64,000 nucleotides of DNA from Amoebidium appalachense (GCA_963693365.1 CAVNZM010000003.1:7130001-7194000), one strand, 5' to 3'. Positions 48,157 to 61,651 are shown, counted from the first letter of the stretch. The notes: generated from the sequence alone by a model not told the origin. Numbers and translations are program-made.

Positions 48157-48201
48157 ATGCACCCTTTTGGCGACAACGGGTGATTGGGTGATGCATGGCA
48201 A

Positions 48202-48212
48202 CCAATCACGTG
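48202..48212. promoter_or_regulatory. Composite CCAAT/E-box (CCAATCACGTG)
   Basis: Exact 11-mer also present at 13914-13924 and, inverted, at 61211-61221. Resembles adjoining NF-Y and bHLH-zipper sites. Function is inferred. Confidence 0.4.
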
Positions 48213-48732
48213 AAGTATTAGCATCCGGCAGTTCGAATGGCTCCACCCTATTGGCTAATATCAACCGCTGCTGCGTCTTCTTGAGTGATTCTTTTTAGCT
48301 GAACGTGTACATACTCTGTGCGTACGATCCTTTTTATAATGTGCGTATGCATTGGTGTCCATCGCTGTGGCTGATGAATTGTATGCATGTACAGGTCTGG
48401 GCAAGTAGTGGTAACACCGGGATGCACATCCACACACACCTTGTATTGCTGAAAGTGCGTTGATAGATTTCATATGAGAGTGCGTGTAGATATGTCTTGC
48501 CTGCACGGCTTTAGAAGCAAAAACAAAATAGCACGCCCACAGTGGTGATTGTTACAGTAGAAGCATGCACCGTGCATGTTATCTCTTGATTTCCAGCCTT
48601 GAGCCACAAATAACCATGTATGCCCCATGTCTGCGGTGATATCATGACATCTAGCGGTTTACTATCATGCCCTATATATAATCCCATGCCACCCGATAGG
48701 CTGGTTATCATCCTAGTGTAGTTGTCATATGA

Positions 48733-48772
48733 CCATATATGGTCAATCTAGCGGTCATGTGACCATATATGG
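48733..48772. promoter_or_regulatory. Two perfect CArG boxes 30 bp apart
   Basis: CCATATATGG at 48733-48742 and 48763-48772, each preceded by a GTCAT-TGA direct repeat. Fits the SRF/MADS-box consensus CC(A/T)6GG. No adjacent start codon ties it to a gene. Confidence 0.5.
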
Positions 48773-49069
48773 ACATATACACCCTGTACATCCACCAACA
48801 CGGGTCTAAGGTTGTCACTGAATGGTGTCGGGAACAAACATTGTCAATAAATTTGGTTAACAGCTAACAATAATTCACAATTTTGTGGGGAAAAGACAAC
48901 AATAGAGAACTCTAACCCTGCCCTGTGCTAGTAGTCTACGTGTATTCAATGATTCGTTTCCAATTGGTTGACATGGGCTGCGGGCCGGAGCCTATTGATG
49001 CCATTTTGGTGCTGCAGTGTCATGCAAGTTATTACTACTACACGGTGATGAAATAGCGACATACCCCCC

Positions 49070-49100
<31 letters not shown>

Positions 49101-49137
49101 ACACACACACAGTCACACAAACACACAAACATACACG

Positions 49138-49199
<62 letters not shown>

Positions 49200-49478
49200 A
49201 CACACACACACACAAACACGCGCATACACACACACACACACTCACTCACTCACTCACTCACGCACACACACACACACACGTGCACTCGGCCTCTGAATCA
49301 TTGAGAAGTGGTCACCCCGCGGCCGTAGGTGTAAGGGTTCTCGTTGAATCATCAGAACTGGCCCGAGGCATTTCTTAGGCACAGATCATGCGCTCACTGA
49401 GATAGACATGTGTGAACATTGGCTCGAGGTGGGCAATTGTGTGCAGACATCCCACAGAGTGCACATGTACACTAATAC

Positions 49479-49509
<31 letters not shown>

Positions 49510-49645
49510 ACAAAAAAAAAAAAAAAAAAAAAACACACACACAAGTGTACACACACAATTTCATTTACTTCTCTGATCACCCACGACCCACCAACACATC
49601 AAATAAACCCTCTTTAATTGACTAGTCCCCCCCCCTCCCCCCCTC

Positions 49646-49752
<107 letters not shown>

Positions 49753-49760
49753 CCTGGGGA

Positions 49761-50182
49761 GGGCCCAACCATATCGGCAGAGTCAACTTGCAAAACGCAG
49801 AACTATTCTGCAAAAGCAGAATTTTTCTGCAAAAGCAGAATAATTCTGCAAAAAGCAGAAGTATTCTGCAAAAGCCTTAATCACTCCGCTTTTAGCAGAA
49901 TTATTCTGCTTTTAGATTATTCCGCAATAGCAAAATTATTCTGCTTTCGACAGCAACAGCAGAAAGATTCTGCTTTTAGCAGATCGGTTCTGCTGTTGCA
50001 GAATGATTCTGCTTTTTAGCAGATTGATTCTGCTTTTAGCTGCAGAACGATTCTGCTTTTGCAGATTAGTCCTGCATTTGCAGAATAACTCGGCTTTTAG
50101 CAGAATAAATTCTGCCTTTTGCAGAGTAATACTGAATGATTCTGCTTCGGAGCAAGTTGACTCAGCCGATGTGATTGGGCCC
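49761..50182. mobile_element. 422-bp foldback element made of TTCTGC/GCAGAA mini-palindromes
   Basis: Terminal inverted repeats of 31 bp match at 28 positions (GGGCCCAA, ATCGGC and GAGTCAACTTGC blocks shared). The inside is an array of about 15-17-base units: TTCTGC-AAAA-GCAGAA in the left half and TTCTGC-TTTTA-GCAGA in the right, so the whole is one large imperfect palindrome of small palindromes. It is flanked by poly-C runs (49700-49751 and from 50184). There is no coding capacity and no clear target-site duplication. It could be a non-autonomous foldback/MITE-type element or a structured regulatory array. Confidence 0.7.
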
Positions 50183-52085
50183 TGCCCCCCCCCCCCCCCC
50201 CCCCCCCTCTCTCTCTCTCTTCTCCCAGGATCCCCCCCCCCCCCCCCCCCCCCTCCTCTTTCTCCTCCCAGGATCCCCTCCCCCCCCCCCCCCCCCCCCC
50301 CCGGGCCATATATTTCTCTCACAGATTTCCCGCTTATAAGCTTAGTCACTCCCTTTCAAAGTTTCTTTGTCTCTCTCTCCCTCCCCCCATTCCTTTTAAA
50401 TTTATAGCTCTCTCTCAACTCGAGACTCTCTCTCTGTCTTTCTGAGGGCCTGGGCTCTGACATTGCCTCTTTCTCTGAGACTCTGTTTCTCTCCCTTTCC
50501 TTCCCCCTCTCGAGCTCCCTCTCTGAGACTCTCGGACCCCCCTCGGAGTCCCCCAGTTTCTTTAAAAATCTTAGGCTACTGTAGCTCCGGGGGATCCCTC
50601 TCTCAGAATCTGATCTCTTGAATTCTCTCTCGAGCTCGAGCTCGAGCCTTCCCTGCATTCCAAAAACTCGCTTAAACATAAACATAGCTCTAATCTAGCT
50701 TTCTCTTGCGGAATTCTCTAGTTCTCTCACCACGTTTCACCTGATTCTACGTAGCTCTCTCTCTCTCTCGACTCTGTCTCTCCGATGGAAACTCAGGCCG
50801 GCAGCCCCCCACCCCCCCACCTCTAGGATCACTCCCCGTGCCACGGCTCCAGTATGCATGCATGCATATGCATGGGCACGCACCAACATCATCATGCCCC
50901 ACACGCACACAACACATGCATGCAAAACTCGATGAACATGTACACTTGATCAACATCATAGGCAACTGCAATATGAAGCACGTAGATAGTGTGCCCGTAC
51001 ATGAAATTCAAAGTTGAACGAAGGTAGGCTGAGCACATGCATGAATAATATGAGCATGATGATTGCCGATTGCAAGACTAGCATTACTGTGTTTTGCTGA
51101 ATGAAGATTGTGGGGGTAGCCAAATGGACGTGCTGCCTTGGGCATTGGCTCTAGGAAAGATACGGTCACCTGAGTGCCCCCGTTTGTCTGGTGCACACAT
51201 GCATCACCGTGAATGGTGCCACACACCCATACAGGTGTGGCTGAGCGTGCACACACCACACACAGTGAATGATGCCACTTGGCCATCAAATTTTGAAGCG
51301 TTGATCGGAACGAAGGTGGAAGGTGAAATTGGTGGGTGGGGAGGAATCCGGAAACTCTGGTGCCCAGGAACGAACCGTATGGATTTGGTCCTCCCCCCCC
51401 CCCCCCCCCCCCCCCACTTCCTCCCCAGATCAATTTCCCGAACTTGGAACGGAGATAGCCTGTGTGTGACTGCAAGCACCTGACTGACTACGAGAGAAAG
51501 AAACAGACCAAAGTGTCACCCAGGTCTTCAACCAAAAAAACAAAAGTGACACGGTCCATGTTCATCCACGCAGGCCCCCCTGTAGGCAGGGATTCCGTGC
51601 ATGCCTTTTCACGGATGAATCGTCACCTGCTTTCCTGCAACAGCGGGCATCCCCCCTAACACACACAACACACATCGGGACATTCTGCCCCATGCACACA
51701 CAATAGTGCACCCGAAAAGTGATAACATGGGGATGGGGTACATAACCACAAGAAGGACAAGGCGCAACAATGCAGGGTGATGACCATGTATTCATTCGTG
51801 CTCACTCACGCGCACTACCGGAGACCACACACAGAACCCCAAACACACACACACACGCTTGCATCATACACTCAACCCACAGCGCCGTTATGATAACACA
51901 CACAAGGTCCTGTATATGCATATGCCACCCAAACACACCCACACCCACGCAGCACCCTTGCTTTATCAAACCACTCCACGCTCTCCCCCCCCCTCCCCTC
52001 CCCCCACCCACACACGGCAGCTGGAATCCGCAGACATTACTGCACAAGTACAGAGCCCTTTTAGGCACACACAGTGTGGGTGTAT

Positions 52086-54392
52086 TTAGAACTTGAGGGC
52101 GTGGGGGTACTGGCCCTTGGTCAGGGTGAAGGGGGCCTTAAGGTACTGGCGCAGCATGGGCGTCTTCTTGACGGCCGCCAGGATCGATGCATCCACAGCC
52201 TTCTGGTCCGCAACACGGCCCTCCGCAAGCGTCTTCTTCTCAGCAAACTGCAAAGAATCACTCAGCACGGGCACATGTGACAGACAGACACGTGTACAGC
52301 CTCCTACCGGCATGTGCAAACACACGGACATGTACACACCCACCACTACGTGCACACCCATCCATGCCTGCACGTGCCTCCACGCACACACGTGCAGGAT
52401 GTCCATACCGCCATGTGCATACACAAGCACGCCAATCCCTTCCAGTACGTGCAAACACAAACACCCGTACCCGGCCCGCATGCACACGTGTCACGTCACG
52501 TACCCAAAGTGCCCATAGCCACGTGCATATCATGCATGCACAAACACCCACCACCCAAGTACACAGTTGCATGTACACCCCCCCCCCCCCATCCCCCCAC
52601 TGCAGTCCAAATCTACCTCTCAGTGTCTTTCCCCCTCTTCCTCTCACGTGACCACCAGTCAACTGTACACACACTGCCACCCACCACCCACACGATTCCT
52701 CTTCGACCAAGCCCACAAAGCTACTGAGCATTGGTCCCTCGTCGAGGTGCGCCCCTTCCCCCCCCCCCCCCCCCCCCCTCCAGAAAACACCCCATGCATG
52801 ACAGAAACAACAGGAAAAAAAATTGTGTGTGCATGTTTGTGAAACAACCTCCCGGCATGCACACAGCGCCCAGTCAGCACATGGTGCCCGTGCTTATTGT
52901 GGTAGTGTGTGTGTGCACGCACAACCTGCATGGTGGTGCAGAATACATGCTACTGGTGTGTGACTCGACAGGTGTACGTGCTCGAATACATGACCCCATG
53001 CCACACACATGGAGTTCAAAACATGGATCCCACACCACCATACCCCCTATAAATTCGGGTTTCCCAACTAGCAACGACCAATGCATCGAGAGGATGGCTA
53101 AGGTGAAGAGCATGGGTGCAACATGCAATGTTTAGTGGGCGAATGGCAGGTGGTGGAACTGTGGGTGCACGTGCAGTGAAAAGGCATGTGGCCGGGTGCT
53201 CAACCCCCCCCCCCTCCACACACACACGCGCGTACCCCACCTAGGGTGCACTGCTTGCATGCATGCACACAAGCACTCAACCTACCCGCTTGGTGAAGTC
53301 CTTCTCGCTCTTCTCGCCCTTGGCAGGGGCGGGGCGCTTGAAGTAGGCATCGTTGAACTTCTCATCAACGCTCACGCCAGACAGGTCCACTGCACACACA
53401 TGCACTCAGCACGCGCATACATGCACATGGCCCTGGCAGGACTAATACACACAATATCTAAACATTCTATGGAGCATGGCCACAAACACACATCTATACA
53501 TGAGGCACCACCAACATTAAGTGCAAAAGAAAAATAATAAATAGTATACAGCGCAATGCACATCATTGGGGTGTGCAGGGCACAAAACCCACACATAACT
53601 AAAGACGTGGGGGTTGGGACACCACAAACATGACGTTTAAAGCACCAAAAGCCTTTGACCAAGCATGTGCACCTACTGGCTGCAAGCAAGCACGTCACAG
53701 TGTGTGCGTCTGTACTGTGTGCATATATTTCCCCCCAAGCGCGTGCATGCGTGTGCCCCTGCAGCTGTTCTGTGCATCACCTGCAAGCACACATCCCCCC
53801 CCCCCCCCCCCCAAACACACGTACCCTTTGCGGAGGTGGCAATGACATATGCCTGGTTGATGCGGCGCAGGGGCACACCGTTGACCTTGAACGGGCCAGT
53901 CACCAGCAGCAGCCCGGAGGCCAGCTGCTTGAGGAACACCACACGCTGCACAGCCAACACACCCCCACCTGTCACCACCATGTATCCAATCACCCCACCC
54001 CCGAAGCACACATCTGTACACCCCCCCCCCCCCCATGCATCACCCTGCCCCCCCCCCACCTTGCCACGGAACTTGCCGGACAGCACGACCAGGACGGTGC
54101 CGGGGGTGATGGAGGAGCGCAGCTTGGCCGGGCGGGCCACCTTGCGGCAGGCCAGGGGCTTGGGCACATCCTCGGCGGGGTAGAAGCGGGGGGCCTTCTG
54201 GACGGGCACCACGCGCTTACCGCCATTCTTGTCACCCTTGACCTCCTTGGTCTTGGTGGCGGCCTTGACCTCCTTGGTGGCTACCGTGGCATTCTTGGGC
54301 CGCTTGTACAGGTGGCGCAGCTTGTAGACCTTGTGCCGGGGCAGCCGGGCAACGCCCTTGACGAGGGCACTGTTGAGCGGCGCGCGTGCCAT
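52086..54392 (-). CDS. RPL6: Cytosolic large-subunit ribosomal protein eL6 (4 exons)
   Basis: Structural protein of the 60S subunit. Exons 54060-54392, 53825-53945, 53286-53389 and 52086-52247 join in phase to about 239 residues, between yeast and human lengths. Key blocks are [15 protein letters not shown] and [12 protein letters not shown] at the N-terminus, [17 protein letters not shown] (residues near 95-111), [19 protein letters not shown] and [17 protein letters not shown], all characteristic of eL6, then [11 protein letters not shown] and the conserved C-terminus ending HALKF. The ATG directly follows a C-AG sequence, so a 5' UTR intron ending at the start codon is possible. Introns here are short and poorer in microsatellites than elsewhere, consistent with a highly expressed gene. 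Confidence 0.97.
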
Positions 54393-56791
54393 CTGCCCCC
54401 CCCAAACCCAACATCAGCACACCGGCCAAGCATCTTACCCCAGGAGAACTTACTCTCCTGATGGGCACGGGCATCCATCCCATGCACCACTAACCCCCCC
54501 CCCCCTCCCCTTCCGTTCCTTGCTATTCCCTAAAGCAACGTTCTCAACTGTTGACGAAGGTGGAGTCAAAGAACTGACGAAGGGTATAGCCAGCTGCTCC
54601 CGTCCAATGTTTCTTGTTTCTGATTATCTCATAGGTCCGCCACCCCTTCCACCCATAAAATATATGACCGGTTCCATCCGGTGGTCTCTCAACGCATAGC
54701 AGCGCTACAAAAGAAAATAAATTCCCCATGTGGTAGTCGGTGCTTGAATAATAATACCGCTCAAAAGAGCAAAACCACCGACTGTAAGGATTCCTGTGAT
54801 CGAAAGCGAAAAATCCGGCTGGCTCCCCCTCCGCAGAGCCAGGTAAAAACTGCAGCATGGAAGGTTCCCTGCACACATGAAAGTCGGAATATCCCGGCTA
54901 TGCCCCAAGGTTGAATAATCGATGCTACCAGGACGTCCCGAAGTATACACTGATGCCCTGTGTGCCTGCTTCATTGTATTCATTCCCCTCAGCAATGCCG
55001 TTGTGTCCCTCCACTCATCCATTTTTCTGCCCGTTTTCTGACGGCTAAATAAAAAATTTCGAAGCAAACGTACTCTTTGTGATGGCCACGACCCGCCAAC
55101 AATTCATCTCTGTGACTAAAAGTGCACATACGGTCCACAGCTGCACACGCAAAATCCGACAAAAAAATTGATGTAGTCCGGGCTCCCTCCAGCGCTTATA
55201 CTGCAACGGCTAAACGACTGCCCCAGGAGGAAGCTCGCTCGTCGAACTTCCAGCTTGCGCTCTCACCGCCTCAACGTATATGTCGCCCATGGAGCACGGG
55301 CCATATAAAATTCCATCGTGATCGAATCTCGATACTCTCCAGATCCATTTATAATAGAAGTTGTAGGAAGTGTCCCCCCAACCGGTCGTGTACGACCACC
55401 AAAAAATCCCCTCAAAAATCCCACCCCCACGATAAGTAGATATGCTGCCGGATGCTGAAGTTTGACTCGTCTTCCAGCCGTGATGGGCGCTGATACACTT
55501 GGATACGTCTCTGATACCCTACCCTAGATTTGATACACTAGACTACACTACTATGATCGACGGCTTCCAGCTCGCATCTCCAGGCACCTGTATATTCCCC
55601 GGCTTCTCCAACGGTCGTTCCAGGCTGTCTCCACCCTGCAAATCTGCTGTGACTGCCAGGATTTGGCTGGATACAATACGGATTCCGCCAGGCAACGATA
55701 ATTACCTTCGGTCTATGGCTGGAAGAGGCCCAGAGTACGTCTCGTTTTTCGTTTTGTCACACAGCAACACACGGGGTGCGCCTGCTGCCAGCCACAAACG
55801 ATAAACTTGCGCAAGCTTACGGGAGGCGGTGTAGATCTGGCCAATCAGTGTGTTGACGTTTATCGGAATGGAATGTGATGACGCACGCACCGCAGCTTCA
55901 CCTGTCTTTTCAGTCACCACCTGTACAAAGAAAGTGGTAGGGTGGCGCTGTTTTTCCGTGGTGAATAAAAGTTTGAAATTGATCACCTGAGTAGTACGCT
56001 AAATGAAATTGCTATGGTGGCGCAGTCCGGGGCCATTTTGACGTTTACGGCATAAACAGGAAACGGTGTTTCTAGATGGCCGTGACAGGAAACATACGAA
56101 CTCCACAGGAGTCCACAAGGCTCAAGTCGCCAGTGGAGGACTCGCCACAACCATCAGCCTGGCCCCAGTCATTGCCACGATCTGGTGGTGCCGTGACATC
56201 CAATGGACGGCAGATCCTGCACATTCCTAACGTGTTTGGTTCATGATGGCGGACAACGATTCGCACGCTATTGTTTTGACACATTCCATCAAGTGGCCAC
56301 ACTCATTGACACTATATGAACCAGTTTGTGAGTCAACGTTGCGCAGGAGGGGCTTAGCCTTCCACAGTTCAAGTGTTGATATTAGCTAAACATAGCCCAG
56401 CTATAAACATACAGTCAACCGATGTTCCTTAAACCTGAACTGCAACCAATATTGCCGAGGTACATAGAAACGGTGAGCAACTAAATTAGTTTTGCACAAT
56501 AGGCAAGCATGCACGCAGCACACAACGTGGCCTTTCGCAACTTTCCCAGTCAAGGCGTGTAAAGGTAGCAGAAGGAAGTCTTGTCGGCAGACACCGCCCA
56601 CACACGGTCAGCCTTGCCCAACTCAGTAAAGAAGCTGATAGAAGCTTGACAGCGCCAGCCTAAAACCCCCCACACGTAGTGAGAGAATACTAATTGAGAA
56701 CAACCTTCAGGGGTTGTTTTGGTCACTCCACGGGCGCCCGGGTCTATCCTCGCAACTGTTGCACTTGTGACAGCAAGCACCGTCTCATAAC
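54393..56791. other. Divergent spacer between eL6 and the TMEM gene; repeat-free, no gene assigned
   Basis: Ordinary-composition island lacking microsatellites from about 54520 to 56790. It should contain the eL6 promoter and that of the membrane-protein gene. Several open frames exist (for example 54544-54876 minus and a 56-residue frame at 56076-56246 plus), but none shows a recognisable domain or clean splice context. Confidence 0.45.
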
Positions 56792-58150
56792 ATGGGTTCA
56801 ATAGTAAGTAGCCTGTGTGGGTGCATTGCACCAAGGGGCATGCCCTCATAAATTAATGCATAGTTATTGGCAGTGTTTCTGAATACTGCTGCATTGAGTC
56901 CATATTAACGCCCTTCAAGGGGTACTACTGGCAACACTGGCAAGCATGCAGGCACGCACGTGCACATCTCAGTCAGCACACAAGCAGGCACCTCTACAAG
57001 AAGGCACGCACACACCGCGCGCAAGAAGCGGCGCATGCACACAGTACCAACACACAATCAAGTGTACTACTTGGACACGCTCACACGCTCACACGCACAC
57101 ACGCATGAAGGCGCACACACCCACGTGTACACATGCCTGCATGCAACACACGCCAGCTTGAAGGTGCGCGCATGCGCACACATGCAAACACGGACATGCG
57201 CACGGACACGCACAAGCACACAAGACTGCACAGTCCATACAGATAGACAATTAACAACTACACCAATGTGATAGCTACCTGCGCAGCAGACACCACAAAC
57301 TTCGTGCGTGTGACCAGTGTTCTGTTCGCTGCAATGTGTCGGTGCTGTGTGTTGCACACGAATGTTTCTGGTGATGTCAGAGAGAGGCTGACTTGGGTGT
57401 TGGTTTCAGGGCACTTTGAGGCCCGGTGGAGGGGACGGCTATAGGTTTGTGTCTGCGTAAACGTACTCATGCATAGATGTCTGCCTGCACCTACATGTGC
57501 CACTGTGTGCTTGCACGTGTTTGGTGTGTTTTGTGCCTGACCGGTGTTTTGTGTGGCTGTCTAGCAGCCTGTCACCTTCCCGTGAGCTCTTGGTTGGCCC
57601 TTTAGGACACGCCCTGCTCAGATGCCGTTGAGAATTGTGGGGTGGGGGGGGGGGAAAGGAAATTTTCAAGTTGGGATCCTGATAGCCAGTGTGTTGAGGG
57701 TTGACACTGAGCACAGAAGACATGCTTGTAGGAGGTGGCGGCTGAGCAAGTAGCGCCTTGTTTGGACAGAAGTTACACATCCTTGCAACCCTCAGCTCTG
57801 TTAGATCCCACAATGTTTTCTTTTACTCACCCCACTTTCAAATACCATTACTCTCCCCTTTCTCCACACCTCTACCCCATATGCTAGTGCCCTTTCATGT
57901 CAAACATTTAGAATACACGTGCCTGTGCTAAGGTGGGGATGCAGCAATGCGGAGGATGGACAAGCACTGCTGGGGTCAGATAGCTTCACCGACGCAGAAG
58001 GCAGCCGGTGTGTGCGTATGTGTCCGTGTGTGTGTGTGTGTGTGTATGGGGGGGGGGGGGGGGGGGGGGGGGGAGGGGGGGAGGGGGGGGAAGGGGAGGG
58101 GGGTGCAAGGTGTGTGTCACAGTATGTGTTGGTGCGTGCGCACGTGCCCG

Positions 58151-58241
<91 letters not shown>

Positions 58242-58253
58242 ATGTGTGTGTGT

Positions 58254-58340
<87 letters not shown>

Positions 58341-59471
58341 CGCATGTATGTATGTGTGCATGTGTGCTTGTGTTTGTGCGTGTCTGTGTGTGTGTGTGTT
58401 GGGTGTGTTCGTGTGTGCAGATTCGTGCATTTTTGGTTTTTATTTGCAGATCTTTCAAGGATAGTGTCTGCTCTGGGTGAGTTGAGGAGGGTCACCTATG
58501 TATGTGTCTAGGGAGGACGGGAAGAGTGGGGAGAGAGAGGCATTTGGGCGAGAGGTGTGATTTTGAGGGGGGGGAGAGGGATTGTACGTGGCGGGTACTG
58601 GCTGGATTGTTGCAGAGAGGAGAGCCTGACAACTCCCTACCGCAGGTGTGTGGGTGGGTGGGGGGTGGGGGGCTGGGGGAGTGGAGCAGGGACAGGGGGG
58701 GAAAGGAGGGGGTCGGGGTTGGGGTGGAGGTGTGGGGGTGGGGGAGAAGGGAGAAGCGGGGAAGGGGGGGGGGGGGGGATTATGGCGACTGAGGAAGTAT
58801 GTGATGAGGCAATCCCAGTGGGGAGACCGCGGGGGGGGGGGGGGGGGGGGGGAGAGAAGGGGGGGGGAGGGGGGGGGGGGGGAGGGTATGTGATATGAGT
58901 TGAGTTAAATGCAAGGGTTTCGCCTTTCTGCGTTGCTGCTCCCTGCCTTCTGTGTGGCTACTCTTTGAAATCAGAGGCACACCAAACCAGAAATGTAACC
59001 AGTTAGCTAATGACGATACACAACATCTCAAGAGGCCTTCACACCCCCTAATGCCAATCTTCTCCCCCCCCCCCCCAAAAAAAAAAAAAAAAAAGAAAAA
59101 AGAAAAAAAAAAAGGGAAAAAGGAAAAACAAATTGACAATGAAAGAGAAAACATAACTACAGGAACTGGGAAAAGGAAAAGAATAAAGAATTAACGGAAG
59201 AAAGGTATTTTTCGTCAGTACCGTAGCGTTGGGAACACAAATGGCTCCAACCAGCCCACTCCACACCTCTACCTTGGTTCTTACCCCTCCCTTTTCCGCC
59301 TCACCCCCTCCCCCCTCCCCCCTCTCCCCTCGCGGCGCCCCTGCCCCCCCCCCCCCCCCCCCCCTCCCCCCCCCTCCCCCAGCCACCGACCATCCCTGTC
59401 TCGTCAGCGGCAACTCAACCGCCGCACCATCTATGGTGTCTATGCTCTGGTGCTCCTGGGTTGGCGTATGT

Positions 59472-59502
<31 letters not shown>

Positions 59503-60102
59503 ACCTCTCCTCCTGCCTTTCTCCCTCACTTCCCCCCTCCCCACACCCACACACACAATACAAAGAAAGAAAGAAAGAAAAGTAAAAAAAAAAAAAAAAA
59601 AAAATTGCAGAAATCACATAATATCATGATAAAAACACCATTAATTCTTGACCCTCTGCCAGGACCACATATATGCTGGGGTTTTTCTGTAGCAACGTTA
59701 TAACCCCCCCCCCCCCCCCCCACCACCACCACCACCACCACCACGAACACCATCACTACCGCCACTCTTGCGATGTTTTTGGGTGCCGCCGTGCTTCCTC
59801 CCGTGCACACGCTGTCTTTTCTTTTTTTGTGCTCGGACGTGTGATTTGGCTTCATCGTTTCAGTTTACGCTTCATATTTTCCGTTCTGCTTCTTGATTAT
59901 AATCCATAGATTTATAAAGCCCCCTCCACCCTCCCCCCCCCCCCCCAAAACACACAAACACACAAACACACCCTACTTTGAACCTCCACCCACTCGCCGA
60001 CACGTTTCTTCCCCTCCCCACCACGGCCAAACAAATGAAGGCGGCTGAGCAGAAGCACAGTGCCTGCCTACGCAAAACAACACAGAGCCAGACGCTATGC
60101 AT

Positions 60103-60160
<58 letters not shown>

Positions 60161-60321
60161 TCACTCACTCACACACACATACACACAGTGGCCCTGCTTG
60201 TCTCTCTGTCTCTGTACTTCACTGGCCAGTATGCCCCCGGCTGTGCCATTCTCCTCGTGGCTGCCCTTGCCCTCACCCCCGGATGTATGCCTACCCCCCC
60301 CCCCCCCCCCCCCCCCGCCCC

Positions 60322-60352
<31 letters not shown>

Positions 60353-60840
60353 TTTCTTTTTATCAAATCTCAAATTCACTGCTCCTGTCTCCTTGTCCGG
60401 CTGCACGGGAGAGAGGGATATTTGCGTCGGATTTAGGGACTCGTTTATCTGTCTATTAGTTTGATGGGGGGAGGGTGGGGGGGGGGGGGAGGGGGGAGGG
60501 GGATGTTCTTTGAAGCAAATGTTGTTGTATGGTGACCGCATGTTCGTGGTTCAGTTTGCTCGTCTGTTGCAGATACACACAGATTTGTTGTAGTTTTCTT
60601 TCTTACAGTATCATCAAAAAGCGAATGTGTCTAAACCATTTATGTGCCACAGGCTACTGGCAGATGCACATGCAAGCACGCTACCTTTTTCCATAAGTAT
60701 GCTAGCACGTTGCCTTGCCTCAACCATACCTAGCACTGACCATCAGCCACCCTTAAGGCTACTACAGTGTGTACATCCACTATGGGCTCAAGGCTGCACC
60801 GGGCTACAACCTTGCCACCGTCCCAACATGGCAGTCCTAA
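56792..60840 (+). CDS. TMEM134/TMEM230-family two-helix membrane protein (8 exons)
   Basis: Small endomembrane protein of the TMEM134/TMEM230 (DUF872) family; the animal members are linked to vesicle traffic, and function here is by family only. Exons 56792-56803, 57410-57444, 57945-58007, 58450-58476, 58616-58645, 59383-59465, 60189-60284 and 60758-60840 are mutually in phase, giving about 142 residues. The N-terminal half is soluble and acidic (NAEDGQALLGSDSFTDAEG). Helix 1 is TIYGVYALVLLGWLALLVSL, and helix 2 is CAILLVAALALTPG. The tail YYSVYIHYGLKAAPGYNLAT then VPTW corresponds to the family's P-G-x-Y-x-x-x-Y-I and K-G-x-x-G-x-x-x-x-x-x-P motif. The 12-base first exon, MGSI with a GTAAGT donor, is the least certain part. 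Confidence 0.8.
58150..58340. repeat. (GT)n microsatellite in the TMEM-gene intron
   Basis: About 190 bp of GT repeat with one 'taatgtgtgtgttc' interruption, following shortly after the donor at 58008 and a poly-G run. Confidence 0.95.
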
Positions 60841-60931
60841 CCACAGCTTCAACAACCCCCCCCCCCCCCCACCCCCCCCCTCTTCCCTCTCCCCTTTCCC
60901 CACCTCGAACAGGCGCCTGCACGCACATACG

Positions 60932-61107
<176 letters not shown>

Positions 61108-61209
61108 TGTGTGCCAGCATATGCGAGTCCGAGGTTGATACCATTGCACTGGTACCTTTGTAACAGCAAGGTGTTGCTCGTTTTTTCAGCTATCACTCAT
61201 TAGTCTCAG

Positions 61210-61270
61210 GCACGTGATTGGCAGCCAGTCATATGCACATGCACGTGATTCACAGCCAATCATATGCACC
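61210..61270. promoter_or_regulatory. Tandem 31-bp unit with CACGTG, CCAAT and CATATG
   Basis: Two copies starting at 61210 and 61241, each with GCACGTGATT, a CCA(A/G)TCATATG core and GCAC. The first contains CACGTGATTGG, the inverse of the composite found at 48202. Which gene it would serve is unclear. Confidence 0.45.
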
Positions 61271-61651
61271 CACTATCTTTTGGCGTGTACACTCTTGTGA
61301 TAATGAGTGTGCGCCTCGTGTCTTGGTGGCCACTTGTACACTAATGGTGCATGATTTCAAAGCCATAACGTGCACCTACCCTATGAAATATTGTCTTGGT
61401 CCTCCTTTTAGCCCTCTTTTTCGCGCATTAACCCTTCGTGAATGAATCTAGCCAGCACGTGACAATTAAACTATATTATTTAGCACCACCCTCAATTAGT
61501 GTTTAGCTACGCGTATGTGTACATATACTGTGAATTACTTGCACCGTTTTATTACTTTAGCTTTTGTAGGGTTCCACCCACCCAATTCCTTTGCAACATT
61601 TTCTTACCGCAACATGTACACATGTGATGTACACATAATCAACGAACAAGA

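Noticed and set aside
54544-55067. Minus-strand frames of 110-120 residues upstream of eL6
   Set aside because: No recognisable domain, overlapping open frames on both strands, and position in the probable eL6 promoter; not supportable as a gene.
56076-56246. 56-residue plus-strand frame starting MAVTGNIRTPQ
   Set aside because: Considered as first exon of the TMEM gene, but no donor in the required phase was seen; the 12-base MGSI exon fits better. It may still be a small independent ORF.
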